This document shows, in pieces, positions 1 to 8,734 of a DNA stretch of 64,000 nucleotides; positions within the stretch are counted from its first letter, which is position 1, and every line of letters begins with the position of its first letter. A program made the position numbers and the translations under genes. The notes beneath the pieces were generated by a model. It had not been told where the DNA came from and did not search any database. It saw only the letters and a list, made by a program, of their open reading frames with translations. The DNA comes from PUPG01 sp964463915 (GTDB lineage: Bacteria; Bacteroidota; Bacteroidia; Bacteroidales; UBA7960), in NCBI GenBank assembly GCA_964463915.1, contig CAYXEH010000005.1:1-64000 (forward strand), given 5' to 3'.

Positions 1-51
1 CAGCGCAGATGGTACTGGGGTAACACCTGGGAGAGTATGTCGTCGCCGGAT
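1..51 (+). rRNA. rrf: 5S ribosomal RNA, 3' end only
   Basis: The first 50 bases read as the 3' part of a bacterial 5S rRNA: a GATGGTACTGGGGTAACACC segment, then GGGAGAGTATGTCGTCGCC, the usual Bacteroidetes form of helices IV/V and the closing strand. The 5' half lies outside the window, so an rRNA operon is expected immediately upstream. It is followed at once by a strong terminator, as expected for the last gene of the operon. The exact 3' end is estimated. Confidence 0.85.
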
Positions 52-60
52 TTTATACTT

Positions 61-95
61 AAGCCTCATCCTTAGAAAAGGATGGGGCTTTTTTG
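61..95 (+). terminator. Rho-independent terminator of the rRNA operon
   Basis: AAGCCTCATCCTT pairs with AAGGATGGGGCTT (13 bp with one G-U pair) around a short AGAA-type loop and is followed directly by a T-run. It begins about 10 nt after the 5S end. Confidence 0.85.
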
Positions 96-330
96 TTGGT
101 TAGTCGTGGCTTCGCCACTCCGGTTAGTCGGAGGCTGCGCCTCCTCCGGTTGTTGGTTTTTGACGCAGGCACCCCTGAGGCGATCGTTGGGCGCAGCCCA
201 CCAACCCATAACCGCCTGGCCTGTTTCCTGGAGTATAGGCAGCTTTTCCAGCTTTCGTCCCGTGAGAACCACCAACCAATAACCTCGCTAGCCCCGCCCT
301 GCGGATATGGGCAACTTCCATCATCCCTTG
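94..330. repeat. GC-hairpin repeat family, locus 1; fills the gene-free 5' stretch
   Basis: Between the rRNA terminator and the first protein gene there is no convincing ORF. The stretch contains small perfect hairpins, GTGGC-TTC-GCCAC (106-118) and GGAGGC-TGC-GCCTCC (130-144), joined by CCGGTTAGTCG and CCGGTTGTTGGTT linkers. Bases 96-131 are identical to 21191-21226. Farther right (about 260-335) occur TGAGAACC(A)-type phrases that recur at 32461-32535. The same family appears at 21191-21350, 23715-23897 and 32345-32610. Confidence 0.75.
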
Positions 331-407
331 AGAACCAAATGAAAGCATGGAGGATTATCTAATCTCTCCATGCTTTCCATCCATTCAAAGATGATGTAAT
401 TGAGCCA

Positions 408-842
408 TCATGATTGCCCATACTTATAAATCAGCCAGGTTTCCACATCATGCATAATGGAAAATATAATAATGGACATCCACATGTGCAGAGCGAGACT
501 AAAGGACTTCTGCCAGCTGCTGTATTCCCACAATATTTCCACAGAAAGGAAAAGCAAAGCCAACAAAAGGAGAGACCGTATTATACCGCCTCTTAGGGGA
601 TAAAAAGTAAGATAATTGTGAAGATTTCCCCCTTTTGCAATGAATTGATCAATTCTCCTTTTAAGGTTTATAGTAAATAGTAAATACAATGCAGTAAATA
701 CTAATGCAAAATGCAGAAACAGGGGGTAGGTGCCTCCTGATAATATCGCCACATAAATAAGACAAATTACCAACACAATTGGGAACTTAATCAGCGAGCG
801 GATCATGCAGTTGTATGAATAATATTTTTTGATCTGTTTCAT
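408..842 (-). CDS. small multi-pass membrane protein, unknown function
   Basis: The 144-residue product is basic and very hydrophobic. It has about four membrane segments: residues 20-38, 42-58, 88-106 and 116-132, with Lys/Arg-rich stretches between them (KRRIDQF near 62) and at the N-terminus. I recognise no domain. It lies 12 bp downstream of the lipoprotein gene at 855-1802 on the same strand, so the two are very probably co-transcribed. Size, charge and pairing would fit an immunity or accessory protein for the lipoprotein, but that is inference only. The pair sits alone between an rRNA operon and a repeat-rich stretch, which suggests accessory DNA. Confidence 0.7.
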   Translation of the reverse strand: MKQIKKYYSYNCMIRSLIKFPIVLVICLIYVAILSGGTYPLFLHFALVFTALYLLFTINLKRRIDQFIAKGGNLHNYLTFYPLRGGIIRSLLLLALLFLSVEILWEYSSWQKSFSLALHMWMSIIIFSIMHDVETWLIYKYGQS

Positions 843-854
843 ATGTTTGAAAGC

Positions 855-1802
855 CTAATGAATAGCTTGTTTATCTTCTTCTTCCAAAATTTCCCAAACA
901 GCAAAAGAAGCGGAGCCCATAAGCGAATAAAATGCAAATATTCCGCCAGTAGAGACAGCAAACCCTTTGGGACCACCAGCAACTGACGCAGCAATGATTG
1001 CTTTCTGTTTAGACAGGCATCCCAGGAGGCCTCCCACAAAATCTGCCTTTGCATATTCAGCAATTAGTTCCCAATCTATTGAAATCTCTTCGTCATCTCC
1101 CCCTGCACCTCCTCCTCCGGATCTACTTTTATGATCTACCCATTCGGAAGCGATCTCAGCCCATGAACCAAGTGAACTTAATCCTACCGAGGCCATGTTG
1201 TTCACAATGAATATTTCATACTCATTGAGTTGCTCCGTGGCTTTCATCATCACTTCGTTAAGTTTCTCCTGAATATATTCAAGATGTTCGTCAGGACATT
1301 CCTTTCTGGAGTCTGTGGAAATTATCTGGCCGATCTGTTCAGAAAATATGCCGATTTTATCAAAATCAACCATGTCGTTCTCGTATTCGTCATTTGATTT
1401 TAATTGTTTTGCAAAAATGCCAAACCAGTCACTTGTGTCTTTTCCCAATAGGGCTGTGAATGTGTTAATCTCCTCTTCTGTGATCTTCAATTCTTCATGA
1501 TCCGGTTCAAAATTCCAGCCGAATTGATCTGCAAAATCATTTACATTTTCACCCATTAAATCCATAATTTGTTCAAATCTCATATTAAATAATCCTGATC
1601 CAGGGTGTAACTCCGTTTCTTCCACGATCTGCTCCAGCCCAAGCCTGTGGAATCTTTCCACATCTCCGGTAATTAACTCTGCCAATTCCTCCGGACATTC
1701 TTCCTTCGGTTGTTGGGAACTGATTTCTTCATCGGAACAGGCTGCGAAAAGCCCCCACATAATTAATAAGATCCCTGATAGTTGTACAATTCTTTGTTTC
1801 AT
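855..1802 (-). CDS. surface-type lipoprotein with Gly-rich hydrophobic C-terminal segment, unknown function
   Basis: I start at the Met that gives a clean type II signal peptide: MKQR, a hydrophobic core, then lipobox FAAC. The ORF runs open 10 codons further upstream, but that part overlaps a perfect inverted repeat (1822-1839). The mature start C-S-D-E-E matches the S(D/E)3-like lipoprotein export signal known from Bacteroides, predicting an outer-leaflet location. The middle is acidic and helical. Near the C-terminus an SGGGGAGG linker is followed by a segment (AKADFVGGLLG, then AASVAGGPKGFAVSTGG) resembling the small-residue-rich hydrophobic segments of class II bacteriocin-like proteins; that resemblance is by eye. 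No enzyme motif is seen. Likely an operon with the membrane protein at 408-842. Confidence 0.75.
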   Translation of the reverse strand: MKQRIVQLSGILLIMWGLFAACSDEEISSQQPKEECPEELAELITGDVERFHRLGLEQIVEETELHPGSGLFNMRFEQIMDLMGENVNDFADQFGWNFEPDHEELKITEEEINTFTALLGKDTSDWFGIFAKQLKSNDEYENDMVDFDKIGIFSEQIGQIISTDSRKECPDEHLEYIQEKLNEVMMKATEQLNEYEIFIVNNMASVGLSSLGSWAEIASEWVDHKSRSGGGGAGGDDEEISIDWELIAEYAKADFVGGLLGCLSKQKAIIAASVAGGPKGFAVSTGGIFAFYSLMGSASFAVWEILEEEDKQAIH

Positions 1803-1821
1803 TTTTCTTACATTTACATTG

Positions 1822-1839
1822 TTAAACATCATTGTTTAA
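1822..1839. promoter_or_regulatory. inverted repeat upstream of the lipoprotein gene
   Basis: TTAAAC-ATCATT-GTTTAA is a perfect 6-bp inverted repeat about 20 bp upstream of the chosen lipoprotein start. It could be an operator or part of the leader. No TAnnTTTG box was found next to it. Confidence 0.35.
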
Positions 1840-1840
1840 T

Positions 1841-1892
1841 AACCTCATCCCAAAGAAGATTTTCCGGTCTCAGCGGGATGGGGTTTCTTTTT
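1841..1892 (+). terminator. terminator-like hairpin without an obvious upstream gene
   Basis: AACCTCATCCC pairs with GGGATGGGGTT (11 bp, one G-U) around a loop of about 23 nt, followed by TTTCTTTTT. The arms resemble the rRNA terminator at 61-95 (CTCATCC...GGATGGGG). No rightward gene ends here, so its role is unclear. Bases 1893-2113 hold nothing recognisable. Confidence 0.45.
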
Positions 1893-2113
1893 ACTGGCAT
1901 TTTGCTTCAGGAAAGATGCCGTAACTCTTGCCAGACACAGCCCAAACTCCCCTACAGGCGGATTGCTCCGCAACCTGCCCGTACATCATTGATCAAAAAT
2001 CGGTAAAAAAATTTAAAATAAAGACAAAAAAACTCACAAAAAAGATGAGCGATGATTTTTGTGGGCCAAATGGTTATTTGCTTTCGCGCTCCCCATTTTT
2101 CTCATGGATGGCG

Positions 2114-2225
2114 CCGGGATTAAATCACCGCTTAATGCTAAAGAACGGGCTCAGGGTTAAAGAATTGGTCCAAAATTAAAGAATTGGCCCGGGGTTAAAA
2201 AGCGGGTTCAGGGTTAAAACACCCA
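2114..2225. repeat. degenerate tandem repeat, about 19 bp per unit
   Basis: Units of the type CAGGGTTAAAGAATTGGTC start at 2152, 2171, 2190 and 2209, exactly 19 bp apart. Two weaker, 19-21 bp copies precede them (from about 2114). A conserved GGTTAAA core and GGNCC-like ends recur. No ORF runs through. Confidence 0.6.
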
Positions 2226-2280
2226 CGAGCCCACCGTTAATATATCCTGACCCTGGAGCCATCTCCCTGAAGGAAAGGAA

Positions 2281-2394
2281 TATTACTGTTGTCTAACCCG
2301 CTGATAATGTATGTATATTCCTGTAATCCCATCCAGATGGTATTACAGCTGTCCAAACCGCTGATAATGTGCGGATATTCCTGGAGCTCCCTCC
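2281..2394. repeat. 60-bp tandem repeat running into an assembly gap
   Basis: TATTACTGTTGTCTAACCCG at 2281 and TATTACAGCTGTCCAAACCG at 2341 begin two copies of a 60-bp unit; CCGCTGATAATGT is identical in both. The second copy runs into the run of Ns, so the true copy number is unknown and the repeat is the likely cause of the break. Confidence 0.7.
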
Positions 2395-2494
2395 NNNNNN
2401 NNNNNNNNNNNNNNNNNNNNNNNNNNNNNNNNNNNNNNNNNNNNNNNNNNNNNNNNNNNNNNNNNNNNNNNNNNNNNNNNNNNNNNNNNNNNNN
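2395..2494. other. assembly gap (100 N)
   Basis: Exactly 100 Ns, the size used as an unknown-length placeholder. Flanked on the left by the 60-bp repeat. From 2495 to 2648 the sequence is AT-rich and non-coding; it should hold the promoter of the permease gene at 2649, though no clear TAnnTTTG box is visible. Confidence 0.95.
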
Positions 2495-2648
2495 ATACGA
2501 ACAATCATTGTCCGGCACTGTACATAAACAATTATTTGTATAATATATGTAACAAGCTGTAATGCAGATATAAAGAGTGCTTGGTTTCTTTTTTGATTAA
2601 GATGGAGATATAAGAAAATCTTTTTGTAAATCAGCTAAATATCACAGC

Positions 2649-5063
2649 ATGATTCCCCATCTTTTTAAATTTAGTCTCCGTGCCCTCAGAAAGCAAGGGG
2701 GATATGTATTGATTAATGTTCTGGGGTTGGCGATTGGCATTGTCTGTACCCTTTTGATCAGTTTGTTCATTATTCATGAACTCAGTTATGATCAATACCA
2801 TGAGGACAAGGACAGGATCTACCAAATGGGCCTGGATGGAATTTTTAGCGGACAGGAAATGAGGGGCCCTTTTTCCGCTGCTCCTATCGGGCCGGCTGTT
2901 CATAACGAATTCCCTGAAGTTGAAAGTTTTTTACGGATTAATGCCTGGGATGAAACCATTGTGCAGGTGGAAGACAGATTTTTTACGGAACACGATTTTC
3001 TGGAAGCGGATTCCACTTTTTTTGAATTTTTTTCCATTCCCCTGCTCAGTGGCCATGCGGGTTCAGCTCTTACCGAACCCCATACAGTGGTACTTTCTCA
3101 AACTACTGCCCGGCGGATGTTTGGCGATGAAGACCCGCTTGGGAAGATGATACGAATAGGAGGAAGCGACTCTCACTACCGTGTTACTGGAGTCATGGCA
3201 GACATTCCTGAAACAACCCACTTTCGGGCCGGTATGATCGGATCATTTACTACCAATCCGATGTCGGAACAAAATTCCTGGTTGTCCAGCAACTTATTTA
3301 CTTATCTGAAACTATATCCCCAGGCCGATCCCCAGGCTGTAAGTGACCGGTTTGATGATCTCATCCTTAAATACGTGGGTCCGCAGGTCCGTCAGTACAT
3401 GGGGATCAATATCGACGAGTTTTACTCACAGGGAAACCGGTACAATTATTATATTCAGCCATTGACCAGTCTGCACCTGAGTTCTTTAGGTGATGACGGT
3501 CTTAAACCATCCGGCGATCCCAGGTATTTATGGATCTTTGGTGGGGCTGGCCTGCTTATTCTGCTTATTGCATCAATCAATTTTATGAATCTTTCCACTG
3601 CCCAGGCCACTAAAAGGGCCAGGGAGGTTGGGGTAAAGAAAGTACTTGGCTCATCAAGAAACCAGCTGGTCGGACAATTTGTTGCCGAAACTGTTTGTCT
3701 GTCGTTGCTTGCCCTTTTGGTGGCTGTGATTGTCACAGAATTTACCATCCCCTATTTTAATAATTTACTGTCACTTGACCTTTCACCCGGCTATCTGAGC
3801 AACTGGTATATGATTCCCCTGCTTGTTGTAATGGCAGTGATCATAGGGCTTTTTGCCGGAATTTATCCCGCCTTTTATCTGTCATCGTTCAATCCCGTTA
3901 CTGTACTGAAAGGCAAAGCCGGGAACAGCCGTCAAAGTATCTTTCTCAGGCAGGGATTAACAGTCATCCAGTTTGCCATTTCTTTAATGTTGATCACAGG
4001 CTCTTTTGTGATGTACCGTCAGCTGGACTTTATGCTTGAGAAAGACCTCGGATTTGAACAGGAACATGTGCTGGTTATACGACGGGCCGAAGTTCTTGGT
4101 AGGCAGGTCACTTCTTTCAAGAGTGAGGTGGAGGGCATCCCCGGTATTATTTCGGTTTCGGCGTCTACAGCAGTGCCCGGCAGGAACAATAACAACAGTG
4201 GTTATATGATCCGGGGCCGTCAGGATGATTCTTTCCTCTTCCATACCAACTGGGTGGATTACGACTACCTGGAAACTTATGGGATTACCCTTGAGGAGGG
4301 ACGGTTTTTTGATCCGGATATGTCCACTGATTCGCAGGCGTGTATTATAAACCAGAGTGCGGTGCGAAAATACCAGCTTGATGATCCCTTTTCCGAGCGC
4401 ATTTCCAGCTACGCAGATACAGCAGCCATCCTTCCGGTGATTGGTATAGCCAGTGACTATCATTTTGAATCACTTCAGGATGATATTGCTCCCTGTATTT
4501 TGCGATTTAAGAATGAAAACCTCAACCGGGGCTACGTCAGCATTCGCATGAAACCCGGTGCAACAAAGGATGTTCTTGAGAAGACCGGGCAGCTCTGGGC
4601 TTCCTTTGCTGCCGATGACCCCATGCTGTACTTCTTTATGGATGAGGATTTCAGACGTTTTTACCGGGAAGAACAGCAGAACGCGTGGTTGTCAGTACTG
4701 TTTACCATAGTGGCCATTGTCATTGCATCCATGGGTCTGTACGGACTGACCGCGTTTTCATTGCAGCAAAGGATCCGGGAAATCGGTATACGCAAGACCT
4801 TCGGTGCAACTGTTACCGATATATGGTATATGTTCTGCAAAGATGTGATGCTGCTGATCGGTTTTGCCACTCTCGTAGGCTGGCCGTTGATTTACTGGAT
4901 CTTAACCAACTGGCTTCAGAATTATCACTACCGCATCGATTTGCAGGTCACTGACTTCCTGGTCGGGTTCTTCCTTGCCGTTATCATCGCCCTTGCCACG
5001 ATTAGCTACAGGGTACTCCGGACAGCTTCGATGAATCCTTCGGAGGCACTCCGCGACGAATAA
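2649..5063 (+). CDS. ABC transporter permease, MacB/FtsX type (first of tandem pair)
   Basis: 804 residues with the layout of the long Bacteroidetes MacB-like permeases. There is an N-terminal membrane helix (about 17-45, ending in HELSYDQYH), then a MacB_PCD-type periplasmic domain (about 50-245). An FtsX domain of three helices follows from about 295 to 410 (GAGLLILLIASINF, then the cytoplasmic RAREVGVKKVLGSSR coupling region). A second periplasmic domain and a C-terminal FtsX domain (about 680-800, IREIGIRKTFGA coupling motif) complete it. Such proteins act in the inner membrane with a separate LolD/MacB-like ATPase, often in export or extraction rather than uptake. No ATPase lies nearby. 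It is closely similar to the next gene along its whole length, indicating a tandem duplication. Confidence 0.9.
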   Translation: MIPHLFKFSLRALRKQGGYVLINVLGLAIGIVCTLLISLFIIHELSYDQYHEDKDRIYQMGLDGIFSGQEMRGPFSAAPIGPAVHNEFPEVESFLRINAWDETIVQVEDRFFTEHDFLEADSTFFEFFSIPLLSGHAGSALTEPHTVVLSQTTARRMFGDEDPLGKMIRIGGSDSHYRVTGVMADIPETTHFRAGMIGSFTTNPMSEQNSWLSSNLFTYLKLYPQADPQAVSDRFDDLILKYVGPQVRQYMGINIDEFYSQGNRYNYYIQPLTSLHLSSLGDDGLKPSGDPRYLWIFGGAGLLILLIASINFMNLSTAQATKRAREVGVKKVLGSSRNQLVGQFVAETVCLSLLALLVAVIVTEFTIPYFNNLLSLDLSPGYLSNWYMIPLLVVMAVIIGLFAGIYPAFYLSSFNPVTVLKGKAGNSRQSIFLRQGLTVIQFAISLMLITGSFVMYRQLDFMLEKDLGFEQEHVLVIRRAEVLGRQVTSFKSEVEGIPGIISVSASTAVPGRNNNNSGYMIRGRQDDSFLFHTNWVDYDYLETYGITLEEGRFFDPDMSTDSQACIINQSAVRKYQLDDPFSERISSYADTAAILPVIGIASDYHFESLQDDIAPCILRFKNENLNRGYVSIRMKPGATKDVLEKTGQLWASFAADDPMLYFFMDEDFRRFYREEQQNAWLSVLFTIVAIVIASMGLYGLTAFSLQQRIREIGIRKTFGATVTDIWYMFCKDVMLLIGFATLVGWPLIYWILTNWLQNYHYRIDLQVTDFLVGFFLAVIIALATISYRVLRTASMNPSEALRDE

Positions 5064-5065
5064 AT

Positions 5066-5200
5066 TCAAATGAATTGTCCGGAATCTACATTGCTTCTGA
5101 GTTGGAGAAATTTCATCAGTTCAGTGCCGGACAGGAGTTGTACGATTCTGAACACATTCCGATTGGGATTAAAAGACACAAAGCCTTTATGATAAGATAG
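5066..5200 (+). pseudogene. possible remnant of a coding region between the permease paralogues
   Basis: One frame stays open for about 45 codons and reads like protein: ASELEKFHQFSAGQELYDS, then EHIPIGIKRHKAFMIR and a stop at 5198-5200. It has no plausible start and overlaps only the extreme end of the upstream gene. It could be the tail of a gene lost during the duplication. I do not recognise the family. From 5201 to 5304 the spacer is AT-rich and presumably holds the promoter of the second permease. Confidence 0.3.
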
Positions 5201-5304
5201 TTGTAGCTTTTGGAACAGGGTTTGATAAAAGAATCAATGTAGCAGGCTGCCACATTCCGGCAGACAGGATCTTATGAAAATAGAAATATCTAAAATTAAA
5301 AACA

Positions 5305-7725
5305 ATGATTCGTCACCTTTTTAAATTCAGTTTCAGGGCCCTAAGAAAGCAAGGGGGTTATGTAGCCATCAATGTTTTCGGTCTGGCCATTGGTATTGCC
5401 TGTACCCTGGCCATTGGGTTATTTATTGTACATGAATTGAGCTATGACCAATACCATCAGGACAAAGACAATATTTACCGGGTTGGATTAAATGGAAGAT
5501 TCAGTGGTACAGAACTGAATGCTGCCTATTCCCCATCACCCATGGGTGAGGCCATGGTCAGTGATTTTCCTGAAGTAGAGAGTTTTCTCCGGATCTACAA
5601 TTGGGATGAAGTTGTGATACAGGTTGAAGACCGTCATTTTATTGAACAGGAATTTATGGAAGCTGATTCCACCTTTTTCGACTTTTTCTCCATCCCGCTG
5701 ATCAGCGGACAGAAAGAAACTGCGCTTACGGAGCCCCATACGGTTGTGTTGTCCGAGACAGTCGCTGACAGGTTGTTCGGGGATGCAGACCCATTGGGGG
5801 AGATGATACGGATAGGCAATGGAACCACACACTATAAGGTGACCGGTGTCATGGAGGATGTTCCGGAGAACACCCATTTCCGGGCAGGAATGATCGGCTC
5901 TTTCACCACCAATCCGCGGTCTGATAACAACCATTGGCTATCTAACAGTTTCTATACTTACCTGAAGCTTCATCCCGGTGCAGATCCTGACCATATCGTC
6001 GATGGATTTAAAAATTTCATAATCAAGTATATTGGTCCGCAGCTAAAACAGGCTCTGGGTATCACAGTAGAGGAATTCGAGGCCAAGGGAAACACCTACA
6101 ATTACTTCCTTCAGCCGCTGACTTCGATCCATTTGGATCCTTCAGTGGAACAGGATATGAAATCAGCCAATGATCCCAAGTATTTATGGATATTTGGCTC
6201 AGTCGGGCTGCTTATCCTGGTCATTGCTTCCATTAATTTTATGAACCTGTCAACCGCCCAGGCCACCAAACGGGCCAAAGAAGTGGGGCTGAAAAAAGTG
6301 GTCGGATCTTCCAGAGGGTTGCTGGTCGGGCAGTTCATTACCGAGACAGTGATTCTGTCATTTCTGGCCCTGCTGCTTTCCATTCTGATCCTGCAGCTTG
6401 TTTTGCCATCCTTCAATAATTTGCTGTCACTGGAATTGTCGATGCAGTATTTCAATCATTGGGCCATCATCCCCTCCCTGGGAGTCCTTGTATTGATCGT
6501 GGGTCTGTCTGCCGGTAGTTATCCCGCATTCTACCTGTCTGCATTTAACCCCAACACCGTGCTGAAGGGCAAGGCGGGAGCCAGCAGCGAGGGGATATTC
6601 CTGAGAAAAGGGTTAACCGTATTGCAGTTTGCTATCTCTATCCTGTTAATATCCGGATCTATTGTGATGTACAAGCAGTTGAATTATATGCAGAATAAGG
6701 ACGTTGGTTTTGAAAGAGAGAATATACTTGTCATCAAAAACACCGAAATCATTGGCGACCAGATTGAAACCTTAAAAAATGAACTGCAGGGTTTACCGGG
6801 AGTTGTTTCCGTTTCTGCTTCCACGGCTGTTCCGGGGAGAGGCAACAATAACAACGGATATATGATTAAAGGGCGTAATGATGAAACCTTCCTGATGCAA
6901 ACCATCTGGGCAGATTATGACTTTCCGGAAACTTACGGAATGGAAATGGCCGAAGGACGTTTCTTTGACCCTGAAATGCTCACTGACCGCGAAGCTTGCA
7001 TAGTCAATGAGTGTACCGTGGAAGATTATCAGCTCAGTGATCCATTTGCTACACGTGTGATTGTCCCGAATGGGGGAGATGAGCAGGAGATCATGCCAGT
7101 GATCGGGGTGGTTCGTGACTTTCATTTTGAGTCACTTCGAAATGACATTGCCCCTGTCCTTTTCCGCTTTAAGGATGAAGAATTCAACTGGGGTTACCTC
7201 AGCGTTCGCATTCAGCCGGAAATGGCAAACAGGGTGATCGGAGAGTCAGAAGAACTCTGGGGCTCATTTACCGCAGAAGATCCGTTACAATATTTCTTTA
7301 TGGATGATGATTTCAACCGCTTCTACCAGGAAGAAGAACAAAACGCTCAGCTGTCGATTGTGTTTACCATACTGGCCATTGTAATCGCCTCGCTAGGTCT
7401 TTATGGCCTCACAGCATTTTCTCTTCAACAGCGGATAAGGGAGATTGGCATCCGGAGAACGTTCGGGGCTACCATGGGTAACATCTGGTATATGGTATGC
7501 AAGGATGTGATGGTACTGGTTGGGATAGCAACCCTGATCGCCTGGCCCCTGTTGTACTGGGTGGTGTCCAACTGGCTGCAGAACTATCCGTATAGCATCA
7601 GTTTGCACCCGGTAGATTTTCTGGCCGGCTTTATACTGGCCGTTGTCATTGCCTTGTCAACGATCAGCTACCGTGTGCTTCGGACAGCCTCGATGAACCC
7701 ATCGCTGTCGCTGCGTTATGAATAA
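5305..7725 (+). CDS. ABC transporter permease, MacB/FtsX type (second of tandem pair)
   Basis: 806 residues, collinear with the gene at 2649. It has an N-terminal helix (GGYVAINVFGLAIGIACTL), a first periplasmic domain, a central FtsX domain from about residue 297 (SINFMNLSTAQ, AKEVGLKKVVGSSR), a second periplasmic domain with STAVPGRGNNNNGY, and a C-terminal FtsX domain with IREIGIRRTFGA. The role is as for its paralogue: the membrane part of an ABC system whose ATPase must be encoded elsewhere. The two may form a heterodimer or serve different cargos; the sequence does not decide. The gene ends at a strong hairpin terminator that begins inside the stop codon. Confidence 0.9.
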   Translation: MIRHLFKFSFRALRKQGGYVAINVFGLAIGIACTLAIGLFIVHELSYDQYHQDKDNIYRVGLNGRFSGTELNAAYSPSPMGEAMVSDFPEVESFLRIYNWDEVVIQVEDRHFIEQEFMEADSTFFDFFSIPLISGQKETALTEPHTVVLSETVADRLFGDADPLGEMIRIGNGTTHYKVTGVMEDVPENTHFRAGMIGSFTTNPRSDNNHWLSNSFYTYLKLHPGADPDHIVDGFKNFIIKYIGPQLKQALGITVEEFEAKGNTYNYFLQPLTSIHLDPSVEQDMKSANDPKYLWIFGSVGLLILVIASINFMNLSTAQATKRAKEVGLKKVVGSSRGLLVGQFITETVILSFLALLLSILILQLVLPSFNNLLSLELSMQYFNHWAIIPSLGVLVLIVGLSAGSYPAFYLSAFNPNTVLKGKAGASSEGIFLRKGLTVLQFAISILLISGSIVMYKQLNYMQNKDVGFERENILVIKNTEIIGDQIETLKNELQGLPGVVSVSASTAVPGRGNNNNGYMIKGRNDETFLMQTIWADYDFPETYGMEMAEGRFFDPEMLTDREACIVNECTVEDYQLSDPFATRVIVPNGGDEQEIMPVIGVVRDFHFESLRNDIAPVLFRFKDEEFNWGYLSVRIQPEMANRVIGESEELWGSFTAEDPLQYFFMDDDFNRFYQEEEQNAQLSIVFTILAIVIASLGLYGLTAFSLQQRIREIGIRRTFGATMGNIWYMVCKDVMVLVGIATLIAWPLLYWVVSNWLQNYPYSISLHPVDFLAGFILAVVIALSTISYRVLRTASMNPSLSLRYE

Positions 7726-7768
7726 ATCAGCAAGGCCGCGGCTGTCGAAGCCGCGGCCTTGCTGATTT
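7724..7768. terminator. 20-bp perfect hairpin between convergent genes
   Basis: AAATCAGCAAGGCCGCGGCT pairs perfectly with AGCCGCGGCCTTGCTGATTT around a loop of about five bases, ending at 7768. A-rich and T-rich ends on either side suit a bidirectional terminator for the permease pair (rightward) and the LOG gene (leftward). Confidence 0.85.
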
Positions 7769-7836
7769 ACTGTCACCCCGGGTCTGGAATGTCTTTGCTC
7801 CGGTCTGCATCGCAGGTCCGGGAATACCAGATACAG

Positions 7837-8655
7837 CTATCTCAGCAACCGGCTTTTCTTCTCCACTTTCTTCAGGTGGGGAAGAAGCGTTTGTTCCATC
7901 TCATCTACGCTGCTGCAATACTCAAAAAGTTTCAGGTCTTTTTCACTGATGGTGCCCAGCTCTGCCAGTTTGGGGATGTTGATCACCTGGTCCCAGAACT
8001 TCTTGTCATAGAGGATGATCTTCAGATCTTTCTTGACCTTGCCGGTCTGCACCAGGGTCAGTACTTCCATGAATTCATCCAGGGTACCGAAGCCTCCAGG
8101 GAAAATGACAAAAGCCTTGGCGGTGAATACCAGCCAGAGTTTGCGCATGAAGAAGTAATGAAACTCAAAGTTCAGGTCTTCATCGATGTAGGGATTGGGT
8201 TCCTGCTCAAAGGGCAGGCTGATGTTGAGGCCGATGGTTTTCCCTCCGGCCAGTTTGGCGCCCCGGTTGGCGGCTTCCATAACCCCCGGGCCCCCGCCGG
8301 TGGTCACAATGTACCGGCTGTGCGGGGTGTACCTGTCTTTGGCCCATTGGGTGAGTCTTCTGGAGAGTTCCATGGCGTCCTCATAATACCTGGAGTTCTC
8401 CAGATCTCTTTCTGCCGCCCGCAGGGCCTCCTTGCCCGTTTTTCCTGAGGCTTTTAATTCCTCCAGCCTTTTCTGTGCCTCCTTTTTGGGCAGGGTTCGG
8501 GCAGAACCGAAAAACACTACGGTATCCTGTACCTTGTTGCGCCGGAGCCTCGACTTGGGCTCCAGGTACTCCGACATGATCCTGATCTCCCGGGCAGCAG
8601 GAGAATTCAGGAATTTCAGGTTTTTATATGCCTTTGGGGGTTTTCTGTTGTTCAT
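7837..8655 (-). CDS. LOG-family (TIGR00730-type) Rossmann protein, putative nucleotide 5'-monophosphate phosphoribohydrolase
   Basis: 272 residues. The family signatures are clear: GGGPGVMEA at 120-128 and PGGFGTLDE at 186-194, with MRKLW at 170-174. LOG proteins, long misannotated as lysine decarboxylases, cleave the N-glycosidic bond of (cytokinin-type or ordinary) nucleoside monophosphates to a free base and ribose phosphate. The PGGxGTxxE loop carries the catalytic Glu. The first 45 residues, basic and Pro/Lys-rich, plus a helical insertion at 55-105, make it longer than the roughly 190-residue core and place it in the larger subgroup common in Bacteroidetes. The enzyme is cytosolic; the substrate cannot be told from sequence. 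Confidence 0.85.
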   Translation of the reverse strand: MNNRKPPKAYKNLKFLNSPAAREIRIMSEYLEPKSRLRRNKVQDTVVFFGSARTLPKKEAQKRLEELKASGKTGKEALRAAERDLENSRYYEDAMELSRRLTQWAKDRYTPHSRYIVTTGGGPGVMEAANRGAKLAGGKTIGLNISLPFEQEPNPYIDEDLNFEFHYFFMRKLWLVFTAKAFVIFPGGFGTLDEFMEVLTLVQTGKVKKDLKIILYDKKFWDQVINIPKLAELGTISEKDLKLFEYCSSVDEMEQTLLPHLKKVEKKSRLLR

Positions 8656-8734
8656 ATCAATATGGCATTATTCAAAATCTTTATGATTGTATCAACGTTG
8701 AAACAGTAAGTTCTTTCCGGTTGCAAACGGTGGG

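Noticed and set aside
7759..8448. 229-residue rightward ORF
   Set aside because: It lies antisense to the LOG-family gene, whose motifs are complete.
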